The notes below the pieces were generated by a model. The model was not told the DNA's origin. It was given only the letters and a program-made list of their open reading frames with translations, and did no database searches. The position numbers and the translations under genes were made by a program. From Bradyrhizobium mercantei (GTDB taxonomy: Bacteria; Pseudomonadota; Alphaproteobacteria; Rhizobiales; Xanthobacteraceae): a stretch of DNA of 64,000 bases. This document shows positions 5,827-15,209 of this stretch, piece after piece (position 1 is the stretch's first letter; the number at the start of each line of letters is the position of its first letter). The stretch is from assembly GCF_001982635.1 (NCBI RefSeq), contig NZ_MKFI01000004.1:241609-305608 (forward strand), given 5' to 3'.

Positions 5827-8442
5827 TCAGGTGACGTCGTTGGCGATATCCTCCTCCTTGAGCGCCTCGCGCGGCTTGCCCATCAGCGCCGGCTGGAACA
5901 GCAACACCGCAGCCAGCGTGGTGACCAGCGAGAGTGCAAGCAGCTTGCCCATGCTCGCGGTGCCGGGATGGCTGGACAGCCACAGGCTGCCGAACGCGGT
6001 CGCGGTGGTCAGCGCGCTGAAAAAGATCGCACGCGTCAGGCTCGACTGCAGCAGATTCGTCCTGCCCTGCCGCCACGCCGTGACATAGTAGATCTTGAAC
6101 GCCACGCCGACGCCGAGCAGCAGCGGCAAAGCTACGATGTTGGCGAAGTTGAGCGGCAGCCCGATCAGCACGCAGATCTCCAGCGTGACGATGCCGGCGA
6201 CCAAGAGCGGCACCAGCGTCATCAGCACGTCGACGACGCGGCGCAGCGTCAGCCACAGCAGCAGGCTGATCGTGACCAGCGCCAGGATGCCGGCGTGGAT
6301 GAACGCGTTCACGATCACATCGCCCGACTTCAGGATCGAGACCGGACCGCCGATCGCGGTCGGCTCGGCGGCGAGCACGGCGTCGGCAAAGCGGCGCAGA
6401 TTGTCGTTGTCGTTCGGATCGCCCTTCGGCTCCGCCTCGACGCGCATCAGGCCGTCCTTGGTCTTCCAGCTCGCGACCAGTTCCGGCGGCAGGGTCTGCA
6501 GCGTGACGGTCTGGGCCTGCAATGTGTTGCGGAGCTGATCGAACACGATCTTCATCGGCGCGACGAAGACCTCCTGCGCCTTGTCGCGGGTCGCCTGGGT
6601 CGAATCGGCAAGCTTCTGCAGGGCGTCGGCGAGCCGGCGCGCGGCGACCGCACCCGGCCCCTTGCCGTCGCCTGCGGTCCTGCGCAGGCTGTCGACCGAA
6701 CTCTTCAGCGACTCGACGTTCTCCTGATCCGACGGCGCCGGATCGACCGAGTCCGGGTTGAGCGCCGGGCCGAGCGTCTTGGCGGCCTGCGCGATCAGCT
6801 TCAGCTTGGCCGGCTGGTCGTCAGGCACGAAGCTGTCGAGCGACATCACGCGCGACACTTCCGGCAGCTTCTCGAGCTTGGCCTCGATCTTCTTGGCGTC
6901 GGCTTCCGAGCGCGTCATCACGTCGATGGCATTGGCGCCGGTGTTCGGATCCTTCCTGAGGTCGAGGAAGGTCGCGATCGATTCCGCCTGCTTGTTGCGC
7001 AGGTTGATCGGGTTGAAGTCGAACTTCATGTAGTGGAGCAGCGGCAGGCCCGCGACCGTGACCAGCAGCGTGCCGACGATGATCGGGACGCGATGCTTCT
7101 CCAGGAAGTGATCGACCGGCGCCAGGAAGGCGTAGCCGACCGGCTCCTTCTCTCCCGGAGGGTTGAGCAGGTCGAGCAGCGCCGGCAGCACCGTGATGCT
7201 GGTGATGAAGGCCACCAGCATGCCCGCGCCGGCGATCTTGCCGAGCTCGGAGATGCCCTTGTAGTCGGTCGGCAGGAAGCACAGGAAGCCTGCGGCGGTC
7301 GCCATCGCCGCGAGCGACAGCGGCACCGCGGAGCGGCGCGCCGCGTTCTCCAGCGCCAGCGTCAGATTGTCGTTCTTGAAGCGCTCGGAGCGGTAGCGCA
7401 CGCTGAACTGGATGCCGAAGTCGACGCCGAGGCCGACGAACAGCACCGCGAAGGCAATCGAGAGCAGGTTCAGCGACCCGACCATCATCAGGCCGACCGC
7501 CGTGGTGATGGCAAGGCCGATGAACAGGTTCACGAACACCGCGAAGATGATCTTGCCGGAATGCAGCGCCATCCAGAGGATGATCAGCACGATCACCACG
7601 GTGCCGATGCCGTTGGTGATCGCGCCATCCTGCACGGTCGCGTATTCCTCGTTGGCGATCGGCACCGGACCGGTCAGGCGCACGCGCGCGTGATAATCGG
7701 TCGGAAATTTCAGATCGGCGGCCGCCTGGCGGATCGCATCGGTCGCGGCCTTGCCGGGCTCCAGCGCCGAATAGTCGATGATCGGCTTGACCTCGATGAA
7801 GGCGCGCTTGTCCGAATCGGTCAGCGGCTTGTCGCTGGTGAGCTCGCGCCAGGAGAAGGTCGCGTTGCCCTTGGCGAGGATGGTCTCGACGGTCTCGGAG
7901 ATCAGGTTGAAGGGCGGGGCTGCGTTGTCGAGCTTGACCTGCCCGCGCTTGACGCCGGCAAGGCCGGTCTCGAGCGCGCCGGTCAGTCCGCGAATCGACG
8001 GATCGCCGGCCATGATCTCGATCAGCGGCGCGGCCGATTCGAGCTGCCCCGCGACCTTGCCGACTTCTTCGGTCGGCAGGAACAGGAGGCCGTTCTTCTC
8101 GAAGAATTCGCCGGAGCCGAGCGCGGTGATCGCCTCGAAGTTCTTCTTGTCGGCTTGCAGCTTCGCGGTGAGCGCCTTGGCGGCCGCGCTGGTCAGCTCG
8201 GGCGTCGCCGCCTCGACCACAGCCAGGATCAGCCGCTCGCGATCAAACGCTTCCTCGAACTGGTTGTCGCGCTTACGCCAATCCAGATCCGGCGAGATCA
8301 GCTTGTTGATGTCGGTGTTGATCGAGAAGTTGCGGGCCGTATAGAAGCCGGCCCCGATCGACAGCAGCACAGAGATAATCACAACCGGAAGGGCAAAACG
8401 CGTACAGGTCCTAACAACGGAGACGACAATATTTGTCAGCAC
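5827..8442 (-). CDS. hpnN: Hopanoid transporter HpnN (RND/MMPL family)
   Basis: An RND-superfamily inner-membrane protein of 871 residues. HpnN is known to move hopanoids from the inner to the outer membrane. The architecture is one membrane segment at about residues 14-36, a large periplasmic loop (to about residue 270), five segments, then a repeat of the same 1+loop+5 pattern, giving 12 segments. The first sensor-like bundle contains the VGLGVDFGIQFSVRYR segment typical of the family. The frame is open to 8580, but the GTG at 8442 (translated as MLTNIVVSVVRTC) begins just before the first membrane helix as in relatives and is preferred. It is transcribed away from ispH. Confidence 0.88.
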   Translation of the reverse strand: MLTNIVVSVVRTCTRFALPVVIISVLLSIGAGFYTARNFSINTDINKLISPDLDWRKRDNQFEEAFDRERLILAVVEAATPELTSAAAKALTAKLQADKKNFEAITALGSGEFFEKNGLLFLPTEEVGKVAGQLESAAPLIEIMAGDPSIRGLTGALETGLAGVKRGQVKLDNAAPPFNLISETVETILAKGNATFSWRELTSDKPLTDSDKRAFIEVKPIIDYSALEPGKAATDAIRQAAADLKFPTDYHARVRLTGPVPIANEEYATVQDGAITNGIGTVVIVLIILWMALHSGKIIFAVFVNLFIGLAITTAVGLMMVGSLNLLSIAFAVLFVGLGVDFGIQFSVRYRSERFKNDNLTLALENAARRSAVPLSLAAMATAAGFLCFLPTDYKGISELGKIAGAGMLVAFITSITVLPALLDLLNPPGEKEPVGYAFLAPVDHFLEKHRVPIIVGTLLVTVAGLPLLHYMKFDFNPINLRNKQAESIATFLDLRKDPNTGANAIDVMTRSEADAKKIEAKLEKLPEVSRVMSLDSFVPDDQPAKLKLIAQAAKTLGPALNPDSVDPAPSDQENVESLKSSVDSLRRTAGDGKGPGAVAARRLADALQKLADSTQATRDKAQEVFVAPMKIVFDQLRNTLQAQTVTLQTLPPELVASWKTKDGLMRVEAEPKGDPNDNDNLRRFADAVLAAEPTAIGGPVSILKSGDVIVNAFIHAGILALVTISLLLWLTLRRVVDVLMTLVPLLVAGIVTLEICVLIGLPLNFANIVALPLLLGVGVAFKIYYVTAWRQGRTNLLQSSLTRAIFFSALTTATAFGSLWLSSHPGTASMGKLLALSLVTTLAAVLLFQPALMGKPREALKEEDIANDVT

Positions 8443-8893
8443 TTCGTTTCTTTCTAATCTCGGGGAAGCATGGCCGAAAACGCTCGCTCTGTAGCGGAGT
8501 TCCCGGGACCGATCTAATGTTGTTTTGGTTACCCTCCTCGACGGAATGGCGAGGAGGTTCCAAACGACAGGGACGGCCACGAAGGGCCGGTATAAACCGC
8601 ATCAGTGGGCAATAAAGTGACGAACAAGTGAGGGGGACGGAGGGTCGCAGGGCCCGAAATCCATACCATATTACCTCACATGAGCCTCTTTACTGATCGG
8701 ACGGCCGCTAGAGGCGCTACCTTTTTGCCACAAATCCCTGTATTTCCATGCGCTTGGGGCGGCGATCCCATGCAGGAACTGTGACGGCGCGGACATTGCA
8801 ACTGACGTTGCGACGTCCGACGTGAGGAGTGCGTTGCCGAAAAGGCCGCAGGGCATTGAACGGGATTGGTGCAATTTGCGTAACGGACGTCCG
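8443..8893. other. Intergenic region between hpnN and ispH
   Basis: 451 bases between divergent genes with no credible gene. It should hold both promoters. Visible structure: an 8-bp hairpin CCTCCTCG/CGAGGAGG with a 9-base loop (8533-8557), and three GACGT repeats at 8804, 8812 and 8819. The last is followed by GAGGAG and in-frame GTG/TTG codons, which could give a slightly longer IspH. Confidence 0.5.
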
Positions 8894-9820
8894 ATGGAAG
8901 TTTTTCTTGCTCAGCCGCGCGGCTTCTGCGCGGGCGTCGTGCGCGCGATCGAGATCGTCGAACGCGCGCTTCAGAAGTATGGCCCGCCGGTCTATGTCCG
9001 CCACGAGATCGTTCATAACAAGTACGTGGTCGAAAGCCTGAAGAAGAAGGGCGCGATCTTCGTCGAGAACCTGTCGGAAGTGCCGGCCAGGGCCGTGACC
9101 GTGTTCAGTGCCCATGGCGTGGCCAGGAGCGTCGAGGAAGAGGCGGAAGCGCGCGACCTCCCGGTGCTCAACGCCACCTGCCCGCTCGTCACCAAGGTCC
9201 ATAACCAGGGCAAACGCTACATCTCGCGGGGCCGCACCCTGATCCTGATCGGGCACGCCGGCCACCCCGAGGTCGAGGGAACCATGGGCCAGGTTCCGGC
9301 ACCGGTTCTGTTGGTCCAGAGCGTTCAGGATGTGGCGGAATTGCGGCTGCCGACCGACGCGCCGGTCGCCTACATCACCCAGACCACCCTGTCGGTGGAC
9401 GATACCAAGGACATCATCACGGCTCTTCAGGCAAAATTTACAGATATTCAAGGCCCGGACACCCGGGATATCTGCTATGCGACACAGAACCACCAATCTG
9501 CGGTAAGGGACCTGAGCAAGCTGGTGGACGTCATTCTGGTGGTGGGGGCCGCCAATAGTTCCAACTCGAACAGGCTTCGTGAGATCGGCACCGAGGTCGG
9601 CGTCGCGAGTTATCTCATTGCCGATGGGAGCGAGCTCAACCCGGATTGGCTGAAGGATGCGAAGGCCGTCGGCATCACGGCGGGTGCATCGGCACCTGAA
9701 GTCTTGGTCGACGATGTCATCGAGGCCCTGCGGCGCATCGGACCGGTGTCGGTCTCGGTCGTTCCGGGCCGAGAAGAGAATATCGAATTCCGGCTGCCAG
9801 CCGAACTGACTGCGGGCTGA
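8894..9820 (+). CDS. ispH: 4-hydroxy-3-methylbut-2-enyl diphosphate reductase IspH
   Basis: The last enzyme of the non-mevalonate pathway, reducing HMBPP to IPP and DMAPP with an iron-sulfur cluster. The protein is 308 residues. The three cluster cysteines are Cys12 (PRGFCAGV), Cys96 ([11 protein letters not shown]) and Cys194 ([10 protein letters not shown]). Other family blocks are [11 protein letters not shown], the Glu-bearing [11 protein letters not shown] and the SSNSNRL substrate-binding segment. The ATG at 8894 ([10 protein letters not shown]) fits the family N-terminus; an in-frame GTG at 8822 would add 24 unlikely residues. It stands directly upstream of hpnH, 46 bases apart, so precursor supply and adenosylhopane synthesis are probably co-transcribed. 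Confidence 0.95.
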   Translation: MEVFLAQPRGFCAGVVRAIEIVERALQKYGPPVYVRHEIVHNKYVVESLKKKGAIFVENLSEVPARAVTVFSAHGVARSVEEEAEARDLPVLNATCPLVTKVHNQGKRYISRGRTLILIGHAGHPEVEGTMGQVPAPVLLVQSVQDVAELRLPTDAPVAYITQTTLSVDDTKDIITALQAKFTDIQGPDTRDICYATQNHQSAVRDLSKLVDVILVVGAANSSNSNRLREIGTEVGVASYLIADGSELNPDWLKDAKAVGITAGASAPEVLVDDVIEALRRIGPVSVSVVPGREENIEFRLPAELTAG

Positions 9821-9866
9821 TCTGAACCCACTTCCCTTTGAATAAGTGCAGAAAGAAAATCGTCTA

Positions 9867-11027
9867 ATGGCTATACCGTTCTTCAAGGAAATGCGTATCG
9901 GCGGCTATCTGATCAAGCAGAAGCTGCTTGGCCGCAAACGCTATCCGCTCGTGCTGATGCTGGAACCCCTGTTCCGTTGCAACCTCGCCTGCGTCGGCTG
10001 CGGCAAGATCGACTATCCGGATGCGATCCTCAATCGCCGCATGACTGCGCAGGAATGCTGGGACGCGGCCGATGAATGCGGCGCGCCGATGGTGGCGATC
10101 CCCGGCGGCGAGCCGCTGATCCACAAGGAAATCGGCGAGATCGTGCGCGGCCTCGTGGCGCGCAAGAAGTTCGTCTCGCTGTGCACCAATGCGCTGCTGC
10201 TCGAGAAGAAGCTCGATCTGTTCGAGCCGTCGCCCTATCTGTTCTTCTCGGTGCATCTCGACGGCCTGAAGGACCATCACGACAAGGCCGTGTCGCAGAA
10301 GGGCGTGTTCGATCGCGCCGTCTCGGCGATCAAGGCGGCCAAGGCGCGCGGCTTCACGGTCAACGTCAACGCCACCATCTTCGACGGCCATCCGGCCGAA
10401 GAGATCGCCAAATTCCTCGACTTCACCACCGAGCTCGGCGTCGGCGTCTCGATGTCGCCGGGTTATGCCTATGAGCGTGCGCCCGACCAGGAGCACTTCC
10501 TCAACCGCACCAAGACCAAGAAGCTGTTCCGCGACGTCTTCGCCCTCGGCAAGGGCAAGAAGTGGAACTTCATGCATTCCGGGCTCTTTTTGGACTTCCT
10601 CGCCGGCAACCAGGAATACGAGTGCACGCCCTGGGGCATGCCGGCGCGCAACATCTTCGGCTGGCAGAAGCCCTGCTATCTGCTCGGTGAAGGCTACGCC
10701 AAGACCTTCAAGGAGCTGATGGACACCACCGACTGGGACACCTACGGCACCGGCAAGTACGAGAAGTGCGCCGACTGTATGGCCCATTGCGGCTACGAGC
10801 CGACCGCGGCGACCGCTGCGATCAACAATCCGCTGAAGGCGATGTGGGTCGCGCTGCGCGGCATCAGGACCTCGGGCCCGATGGCGCCCGAGATCGACAT
10901 GTCGAAGCAGCGTCCGGCGCAGTACATCTTCGCCGAACAGGTGCAGAAGAAGCTCTCGGAGATCCGCCGCGACGAGGCGGCTGCCGCCGCCGCCAAGCAG
11001 CAGCAGAAGGCTTCTACCGCCGCCTGA
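9867..11027 (+). CDS. hpnH: Adenosyl-hopene synthase HpnH (radical SAM)
   Basis: Radical SAM enzyme of 386 residues. HpnH is known to join the 5'-deoxyadenosyl radical to diploptene, the first step of extended hopanoid side chains. The cluster motif Cys-x3-Cys-x2-Cys is Cys38, Cys42 and Cys45 (CNLACVGC). GGEPL follows at the usual distance for SAM binding. The C-terminal part carries further cysteines (YEKCADCMAHCGYEP) and ends in an Ala/Lys/Gln-rich tail. The ATG at 9867 (MAIPFFKEMR) is chosen over an in-frame upstream codon at 9846. A strong hairpin terminator follows 23 bases after the stop. Confidence 0.95.
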   Translation: MAIPFFKEMRIGGYLIKQKLLGRKRYPLVLMLEPLFRCNLACVGCGKIDYPDAILNRRMTAQECWDAADECGAPMVAIPGGEPLIHKEIGEIVRGLVARKKFVSLCTNALLLEKKLDLFEPSPYLFFSVHLDGLKDHHDKAVSQKGVFDRAVSAIKAAKARGFTVNVNATIFDGHPAEEIAKFLDFTTELGVGVSMSPGYAYERAPDQEHFLNRTKTKKLFRDVFALGKGKKWNFMHSGLFLDFLAGNQEYECTPWGMPARNIFGWQKPCYLLGEGYAKTFKELMDTTDWDTYGTGKYEKCADCMAHCGYEPTAATAAINNPLKAMWVALRGIRTSGPMAPEIDMSKQRPAQYIFAEQVQKKLSEIRRDEAAAAAAKQQQKASTAA

Positions 11028-11050
11028 TGCGCGCGGAGCACGGAACGATG

Positions 11051-11081
11051 AAAGGCCCCGGTTCAGCGAACCGGGGCCTTT
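11051..11081. terminator. Bidirectional intrinsic terminator after hpnH
   Basis: A perfect 14-bp stem (AAAGGCCCCGGTTC and its complement) with a 3-base loop AGC, ending in TTTT. It lies between the convergent hpnH and DUF2520 genes and can serve both. Confidence 0.9.
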
Positions 11082-11089
11082 TCCTTTGA

Positions 11090-11989
11090 TCAGGATGCCG
11101 CCTGCTCTTCGCGGCGCGCTCGCAGCAGCTTTTCGATCTCTGCGGCGCGCGGCGCGCTGAGTGTGCCGCGCTCGATCCCGAGCGGGACATTGCGCAGAGC
11201 CAGTTCGCGATACAGCGCACCCGAGGAGGGAAAGCGTTCGTCCAGCGCGCTGATATGCTTGCCGATCGTTCCAACGTCGCCGCGCGCCACGCAACCGCCC
11301 ATGCCGTTGGCCAGCCCCCCGTCGAGCACGGCCGCGACCGTCCCCCGCAGCAGCGGCATCATCGCACGCAGCGCGTCGGCCTCGCTGGCGCCAAAGCTCT
11401 TCCAGAGCTCGACGCCCTCCTTGAGGAGCGAGATCAGGAACGGACCGACATAGTAGGCCGAGGCATGATAGAGCGCCCGCACACCGGCCGGCAGCGCCAG
11501 CGGCTCGCACCCGATGCTGATGGCGAGCCGATCCAGCTCGCGCCTGAAGTCGGGCTCGGCCTCGATGCCGACGGTGCATCCGCGCAAACCCTCGAGCGCG
11601 ACGTCGGGATTTGCAAACATCTGCATCGGATGGAATCCGCCGGTTGCGGCGCCCGCGGATTTCGCATGATCGAGCGCGGCCAGTTCGGTCGCGCCGCTGC
11701 AATGAACCACGCGGTGATGCGGCTGCCAGCGCAAATCGCGGCAGGCCGGCAGGATGGCGTCGTCGCTCACCGTGAGGAAAATCATGTCGCAGCTGTCCAC
11801 GACCTGCTGCGCGTCCGTCATCGCGGTTGCCGACGGCACCCGGGAGCCGAGCTGCTGCGCGGCGTCGGCACCGCGGTTGTGGAAAGCCGCGACATTCAGG
11901 TTTGCGCGGGCGAAGGCCGGCGCCAGTGTCTGCGCCACGCGGCCGGCGCCGACGAACCCGATCCGCAACGCGGCCTGCGACGCGCTCAT
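11090..11989 (-). CDS. Rossmann-fold DUF2520-domain reductase-like protein
   Basis: A 299-residue protein with an N-terminal NAD(P)-binding fold (RIGFVGAGRVAQTLA, residues 8-22, giving GxGxxA) and a C-terminal helical DUF2520 domain containing YHASAYYVGPFLISLL. The arrangement resembles F420-dependent or pyrroline-5-carboxylate reductase relatives, but the substrate is unknown. The ATG at 11989 (MSASQAALRIG) overlaps the class II aldolase stop by four bases (ATGA), so the two are translationally coupled. The frame extends upstream to 12040, but that part overlaps the aldolase. Confidence 0.85.
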   Translation of the reverse strand: MSASQAALRIGFVGAGRVAQTLAPAFARANLNVAAFHNRGADAAQQLGSRVPSATAMTDAQQVVDSCDMIFLTVSDDAILPACRDLRWQPHHRVVHCSGATELAALDHAKSAGAATGGFHPMQMFANPDVALEGLRGCTVGIEAEPDFRRELDRLAISIGCEPLALPAGVRALYHASAYYVGPFLISLLKEGVELWKSFGASEADALRAMMPLLRGTVAAVLDGGLANGMGGCVARGDVGTIGKHISALDERFPSSGALYRELALRNVPLGIERGTLSAPRAAEIEKLLRARREEQAAS

Positions 11990-12828
11990 TGCGCGTAGCT
12001 CCCGTCGAGGCGATCGAGCCTGCGCCGCAATGCCGGCCATTCCAGCAGGCCGTAACCGGCTTGCTGGTTTTGCGCCGCTTCATTCAGCACCGGATTGGTG
12101 TCGCGCTCATTATCCAGTGTGATCTCGGTGCCGGCAAAGCAGGTCACCGTATTGCCGATCGCCAGTTCGCTCGGCGCGTGCAGCGGCCGGCCGCAGCCGA
12201 GCGCATCGACCTGGATGCGGCAGGCCTGCTCCAGCCAGTAGATCGCATTGAACGCCTGCGGAATCGTATTGCCGCAGACCAGGAGGCCGTGATTGCGCAG
12301 GACCAGCACATTGTTGCGGCCGAGATCGGCGACCACCCGATCGCATTCGTCGCGATCGATCGCCGGCCCCTCGAAATCGTGATAGCCGATCCGCCCGTGA
12401 AACCGCATCGCGGTCTGCGACAGCGGCAGCAGCCCCTCGGCAAGCGTGCTGACCGCAGTGCCTGCCCTGGTGTGGGTATGCAGGACGCACTTCACGTCGG
12501 GCCGCGCGCGATGGATCGGGGCATGCAGATAGAAACCGGCCACGTTGACGTTGTAGCCGTGGTCGGGCTGCAGCAAGGTGCGGCCCTCGATGTCGATCTT
12601 GACGAGGCTCGACGCCGTGATCTCCTCGTACAGCATGCCGTAGGGATTGATCAGATATTGATCGTCATGTCCGGGGACCTGCGCGCTGATGTGGTTGTAG
12701 ATCAGGTCGGTCATTCCATAGAGCGCGACCAGGCGGTAGCACGCCGCGAGATCGACCCGGGTCGCCCACTCCTGTTCTCCCACGCGGGCCCTGACATCGT
12801 GGACGGCACAAATTTCGGTCTGAAGCAT
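11986..12828 (-). CDS. Class II aldolase/adducin-family protein
   Basis: A 280-residue protein of the fuculose-phosphate aldolase/adducin superfamily, a zinc enzyme family acting on ketose phosphates or similar compounds. The zinc-site motifs are visible: VLHTHTRAG in the middle, VLRNHGLLV later, and the substrate-loop NHISAQVPG near residue 45. It lacks the short length of the sugar-phosphate aldolases and belongs to the generic adducin-like branch, so no reaction is proposed. The ATG at 12828 (MLQTEICAV) is preferred over in-frame codons up to 12975 that overlap the acyl-CoA dehydrogenase gene. Only 13 bases separate it from the end of that gene. Confidence 0.85.
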   Translation of the reverse strand: MLQTEICAVHDVRARVGEQEWATRVDLAACYRLVALYGMTDLIYNHISAQVPGHDDQYLINPYGMLYEEITASSLVKIDIEGRTLLQPDHGYNVNVAGFYLHAPIHRARPDVKCVLHTHTRAGTAVSTLAEGLLPLSQTAMRFHGRIGYHDFEGPAIDRDECDRVVADLGRNNVLVLRNHGLLVCGNTIPQAFNAIYWLEQACRIQVDALGCGRPLHAPSELAIGNTVTCFAGTEITLDNERDTNPVLNEAAQNQQAGYGLLEWPALRRRLDRLDGSYAQ

Positions 12829-12841
12829 GTGACTTCGGCCC

Positions 12842-14530
12842 TTAGTGATGGATGACGGAAGCGCGCGCGACGATCCCGGCGAGGCCTTCCGACGAAGGCA
12901 GCGTGCCGAAGACATGCATCCCGCCCGCGCCAAGCCTCGAATGCACGAACAGATCGGCGGCAGCGGCGTCGCCATGCCTCAACATCTCGGCAGCCTGCAA
13001 CGCATGCGCCATGCGGGTGACGAGCACCCTCGCATGCCCGTCGTCGGGATATCGTGCATGCAATCGATCGGCGAGATCGTCCGTGCTCTTGTCATAGACC
13101 GGGTTGAGGCCCCGGCTCGCGCGCAATTCATCGATGAACGCGTCACGGCAATCGGCGTCCCTCTGCATCGCTCGCAGCACGTCCATGCACATCATGTTCG
13201 AGGTACCTTCCCAGATCGAATTCAACGGCGCCTCGCGATAGAGCCGCGCCATCGCATTCTCCATGATGAAGCCGTTGCCGCCGTGCACCTGCAGGCACTC
13301 ATAGGTGAACGCCGGCGCGCGTTGGCAATTCCAGAACTTCACCACGGGTGTCGCGACCCGCGCCAGCAGCCGCTCGTGGTCGCTGGTTTGCATACCGTCG
13401 GTCGCGCGCGCGACGCGGAATGCGCCGAGCATCGCCGCCTCGCTCTCGAGCGCGAGGTCGGCGAGCACGTTGCGCTGCATCGGAAGCTCGGACATCGGCT
13501 TGCCGAACGCGGTTCGCGTCTGCGCGTGGTTCAGGGCCAGGCTCAACGCCTGCCGCATCAGCCCGGCCGAGCCGACCGCGAAATCCAGCCGCGTCAGATG
13601 CGCATGCGAGAGGATTTCGGCGATGCCGCGGCCTTCTTCGCCGACCAGGATCGACCAGGTGTCGTGGTACTCGATTTCGCTCGACGCGTTCGAACGGTTG
13701 CCGCATTTGTCCTTCAGGCGCTGAATGTGGATGCGGTTGGTGCTGCCGTCCGGCAGCAGGCGCGGCACGAACAGGCAACTGACACCGGATTGGGTGCGCG
13801 CCAGCGTGTAGAATCCGTCGGCGACCGGCACCGAGAAGAACCATTTGTGCCCGGTGATCGCATAGATCTCGCCATGCGCGCCGCGCTCGACGAAGCGCGC
13901 AGTGGTCTGGGTCTCGCGCAGATCCGAGCCGCCCTGCTTCTCGGTCATCGCATAGCCGATCACCGCCGCACGCTTGGCCTCGATCGGAAGCCTACGCGGA
14001 TCGTAGTCCGCGGCCAGCGTCCGCTCGCGCCACAGGCTGAATTGCGGCTTGCCGGAAAACCCAGCGATCGCGGCGTAAGCCATTCCGGTGGGACAGCCGA
14101 CGCCGTTCTCGATCTGATTCCAGAGATAGCTCAACGCCGCGCGCGCCAAATGGCCGTGCGGTTCGCTCGTTGACCAGGCCAGGCTATGGACCTCGCTCTG
14201 GAACGCCAGCGCCATCAATTGATGCCAGGCCGGATGAAATTCGACCCAGTCATTGCGGTTGCCATAGCGGTCATGGGTCAAGAGCTTCGGTTCGTGCTCA
14301 TTGGCGAGCCGCGCGGCCTCCTGCACAGATTCGGAGCCGGCATGGGCGCCGAGCGCGGAGAGCCTGGCCTGCGCCCACGGCGCCATCTCTGCGATCACGC
14401 CGCTCAGCGCGCGGTCGTCATCGAACGCGTTGAAGCCGAGCGCCGGCCGCGCCTGATTGCGAACCTCATGGGTCGCGAACGCACTGGCTTTTGCATCCGC
14501 GACGATAACCGGCTGAACACGCTCATTCAT
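12842..14530 (-). CDS. AidB-like acyl-CoA dehydrogenase
   Basis: A flavoprotein of 562 residues resembling AidB of the alkylation response and isovaleryl-CoA dehydrogenases. The AidB-style N-terminal block is NDWVEFHPAWHQLM. The FAD and substrate motifs YAMTEKQGGSDLRETQTTA and KWFFSVPVADGF and the C-terminal EGTSNMMCMDVLRAMQ are present. AidB proteins bind FAD and, in E. coli, DNA; whether this one acts in repair or in acyl-CoA oxidation cannot be read here. Its start overlaps the TetR gene stop by four bases, so it is probably autoregulated through that repressor. alkB lies 45 kb away and is not linked. Confidence 0.85.
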   Translation of the reverse strand: MNERVQPVIVADAKASAFATHEVRNQARPALGFNAFDDDRALSGVIAEMAPWAQARLSALGAHAGSESVQEAARLANEHEPKLLTHDRYGNRNDWVEFHPAWHQLMALAFQSEVHSLAWSTSEPHGHLARAALSYLWNQIENGVGCPTGMAYAAIAGFSGKPQFSLWRERTLAADYDPRRLPIEAKRAAVIGYAMTEKQGGSDLRETQTTARFVERGAHGEIYAITGHKWFFSVPVADGFYTLARTQSGVSCLFVPRLLPDGSTNRIHIQRLKDKCGNRSNASSEIEYHDTWSILVGEEGRGIAEILSHAHLTRLDFAVGSAGLMRQALSLALNHAQTRTAFGKPMSELPMQRNVLADLALESEAAMLGAFRVARATDGMQTSDHERLLARVATPVVKFWNCQRAPAFTYECLQVHGGNGFIMENAMARLYREAPLNSIWEGTSNMMCMDVLRAMQRDADCRDAFIDELRASRGLNPVYDKSTDDLADRLHARYPDDGHARVLVTRMAHALQAAEMLRHGDAAAADLFVHSRLGAGGMHVFGTLPSSEGLAGIVARASVIHH

Positions 14531-15171
14531 GCGGAGACTCTCGATACAGGGGTCAATTCAGGCGTGGCGTGGCGAAACAGCATGCGCGCGGACAGCCCTG
14601 CGATCGCCTGCGCGATCGTCCTTGCCGCATCGGAATCGGGGGCCGCTTCGGGCGCCAACGGGCCGACCAGTGCCTCCATGAAGGCGCCGGCCACGCAGGA
14701 CGCCGCGACGTTGGCGTCGATCTCGACGAACTCGCCATTGGCGATGCCGCGCCGGACCAGCCTTGCGATCTGATCGGCCAGCGCCGCCCGGTATTTCAGG
14801 CGAGCCGCGTCGATCTCGGGGTCACAGGGTTCGGCGATCAGCGCGTAGGCCAAACGGCGGCCGCGCATCGCCCGGACCGCGAAGGTGTAGATCGCATCCA
14901 CCAGACATTGGGACGCAGATCCCTCGGCCTCGACGATCGCGGCCACCACGGCCACCTCGCGCTCGGACACCAGGGCGAGCACCTGCGCGTACAGATCCGC
15001 CTTCGAGTCGAAGTAGCGATAAACGCTGCCGGTGGCCACGCCCGCCCGTGAGGCGATCAGGGCGATCTGGGCATCCTTCCACCCGCTCAGCGCCACGGCT
15101 TCCCTGGCGGCATCCAGAATGCGCGCCTTGGTCTCGACGAGTTGGTTGAGACGAACCGCAGCGATTGCCAT
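14527..15171 (-). CDS. TetR-family transcriptional regulator
   Basis: A 214-residue repressor-type protein. The N-terminal helix-turn-helix is typical (ILDAAREAVALSGWKDAQIALIASRAGVATGSVYRYFDSKADL in pieces, about residues 18-60). The C-terminal ligand domain is helical and includes AYALIAEPCDPEIDAAR. It is the first gene of a minus-strand unit with the AidB-like dehydrogenase, aldolase and DUF2520 genes, all joined by overlaps or very short gaps. It likely controls this unit through the inverted repeat just upstream. The ligand may be an acyl-CoA-type molecule, judging only by the downstream dehydrogenase. Confidence 0.9.
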   Translation of the reverse strand: MAIAAVRLNQLVETKARILDAAREAVALSGWKDAQIALIASRAGVATGSVYRYFDSKADLYAQVLALVSEREVAVVAAIVEAEGSASQCLVDAIYTFAVRAMRGRRLAYALIAEPCDPEIDAARLKYRAALADQIARLVRRGIANGEFVEIDANVAASCVAGAFMEALVGPLAPEAAPDSDAARTIAQAIAGLSARMLFRHATPELTPVSRVSA

Positions 15172-15183
15172 AGTGAACCTTAA

Positions 15184-15209
15184 TTCATGAACACAGGATC
15201 ATAGTTCAT
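15184..15209. promoter_or_regulatory. Candidate TetR operator
   Basis: ATGAAC (15187-15192) and GTTCAT (15204-15209) form an inverted repeat, and TTCATGAA (15184-15191) is itself an 8-bp palindrome. They lie 13-38 bases upstream of the TetR start codon, the normal place for an autoregulatory operator. Confidence 0.45.

Noticed and set aside
5968-8457. 829-codon plus-strand frame antisense to hpnN
   Set aside because: Arg/Asp/Gln-rich without any domain pattern; hpnN on the other strand has clear membrane-helix and family structure.
12842-14530. Functional link of the AidB-like gene to alkB as an adaptive-response regulon
   Set aside because: They are 45 kb apart, with no Ada gene or shared operator visible.
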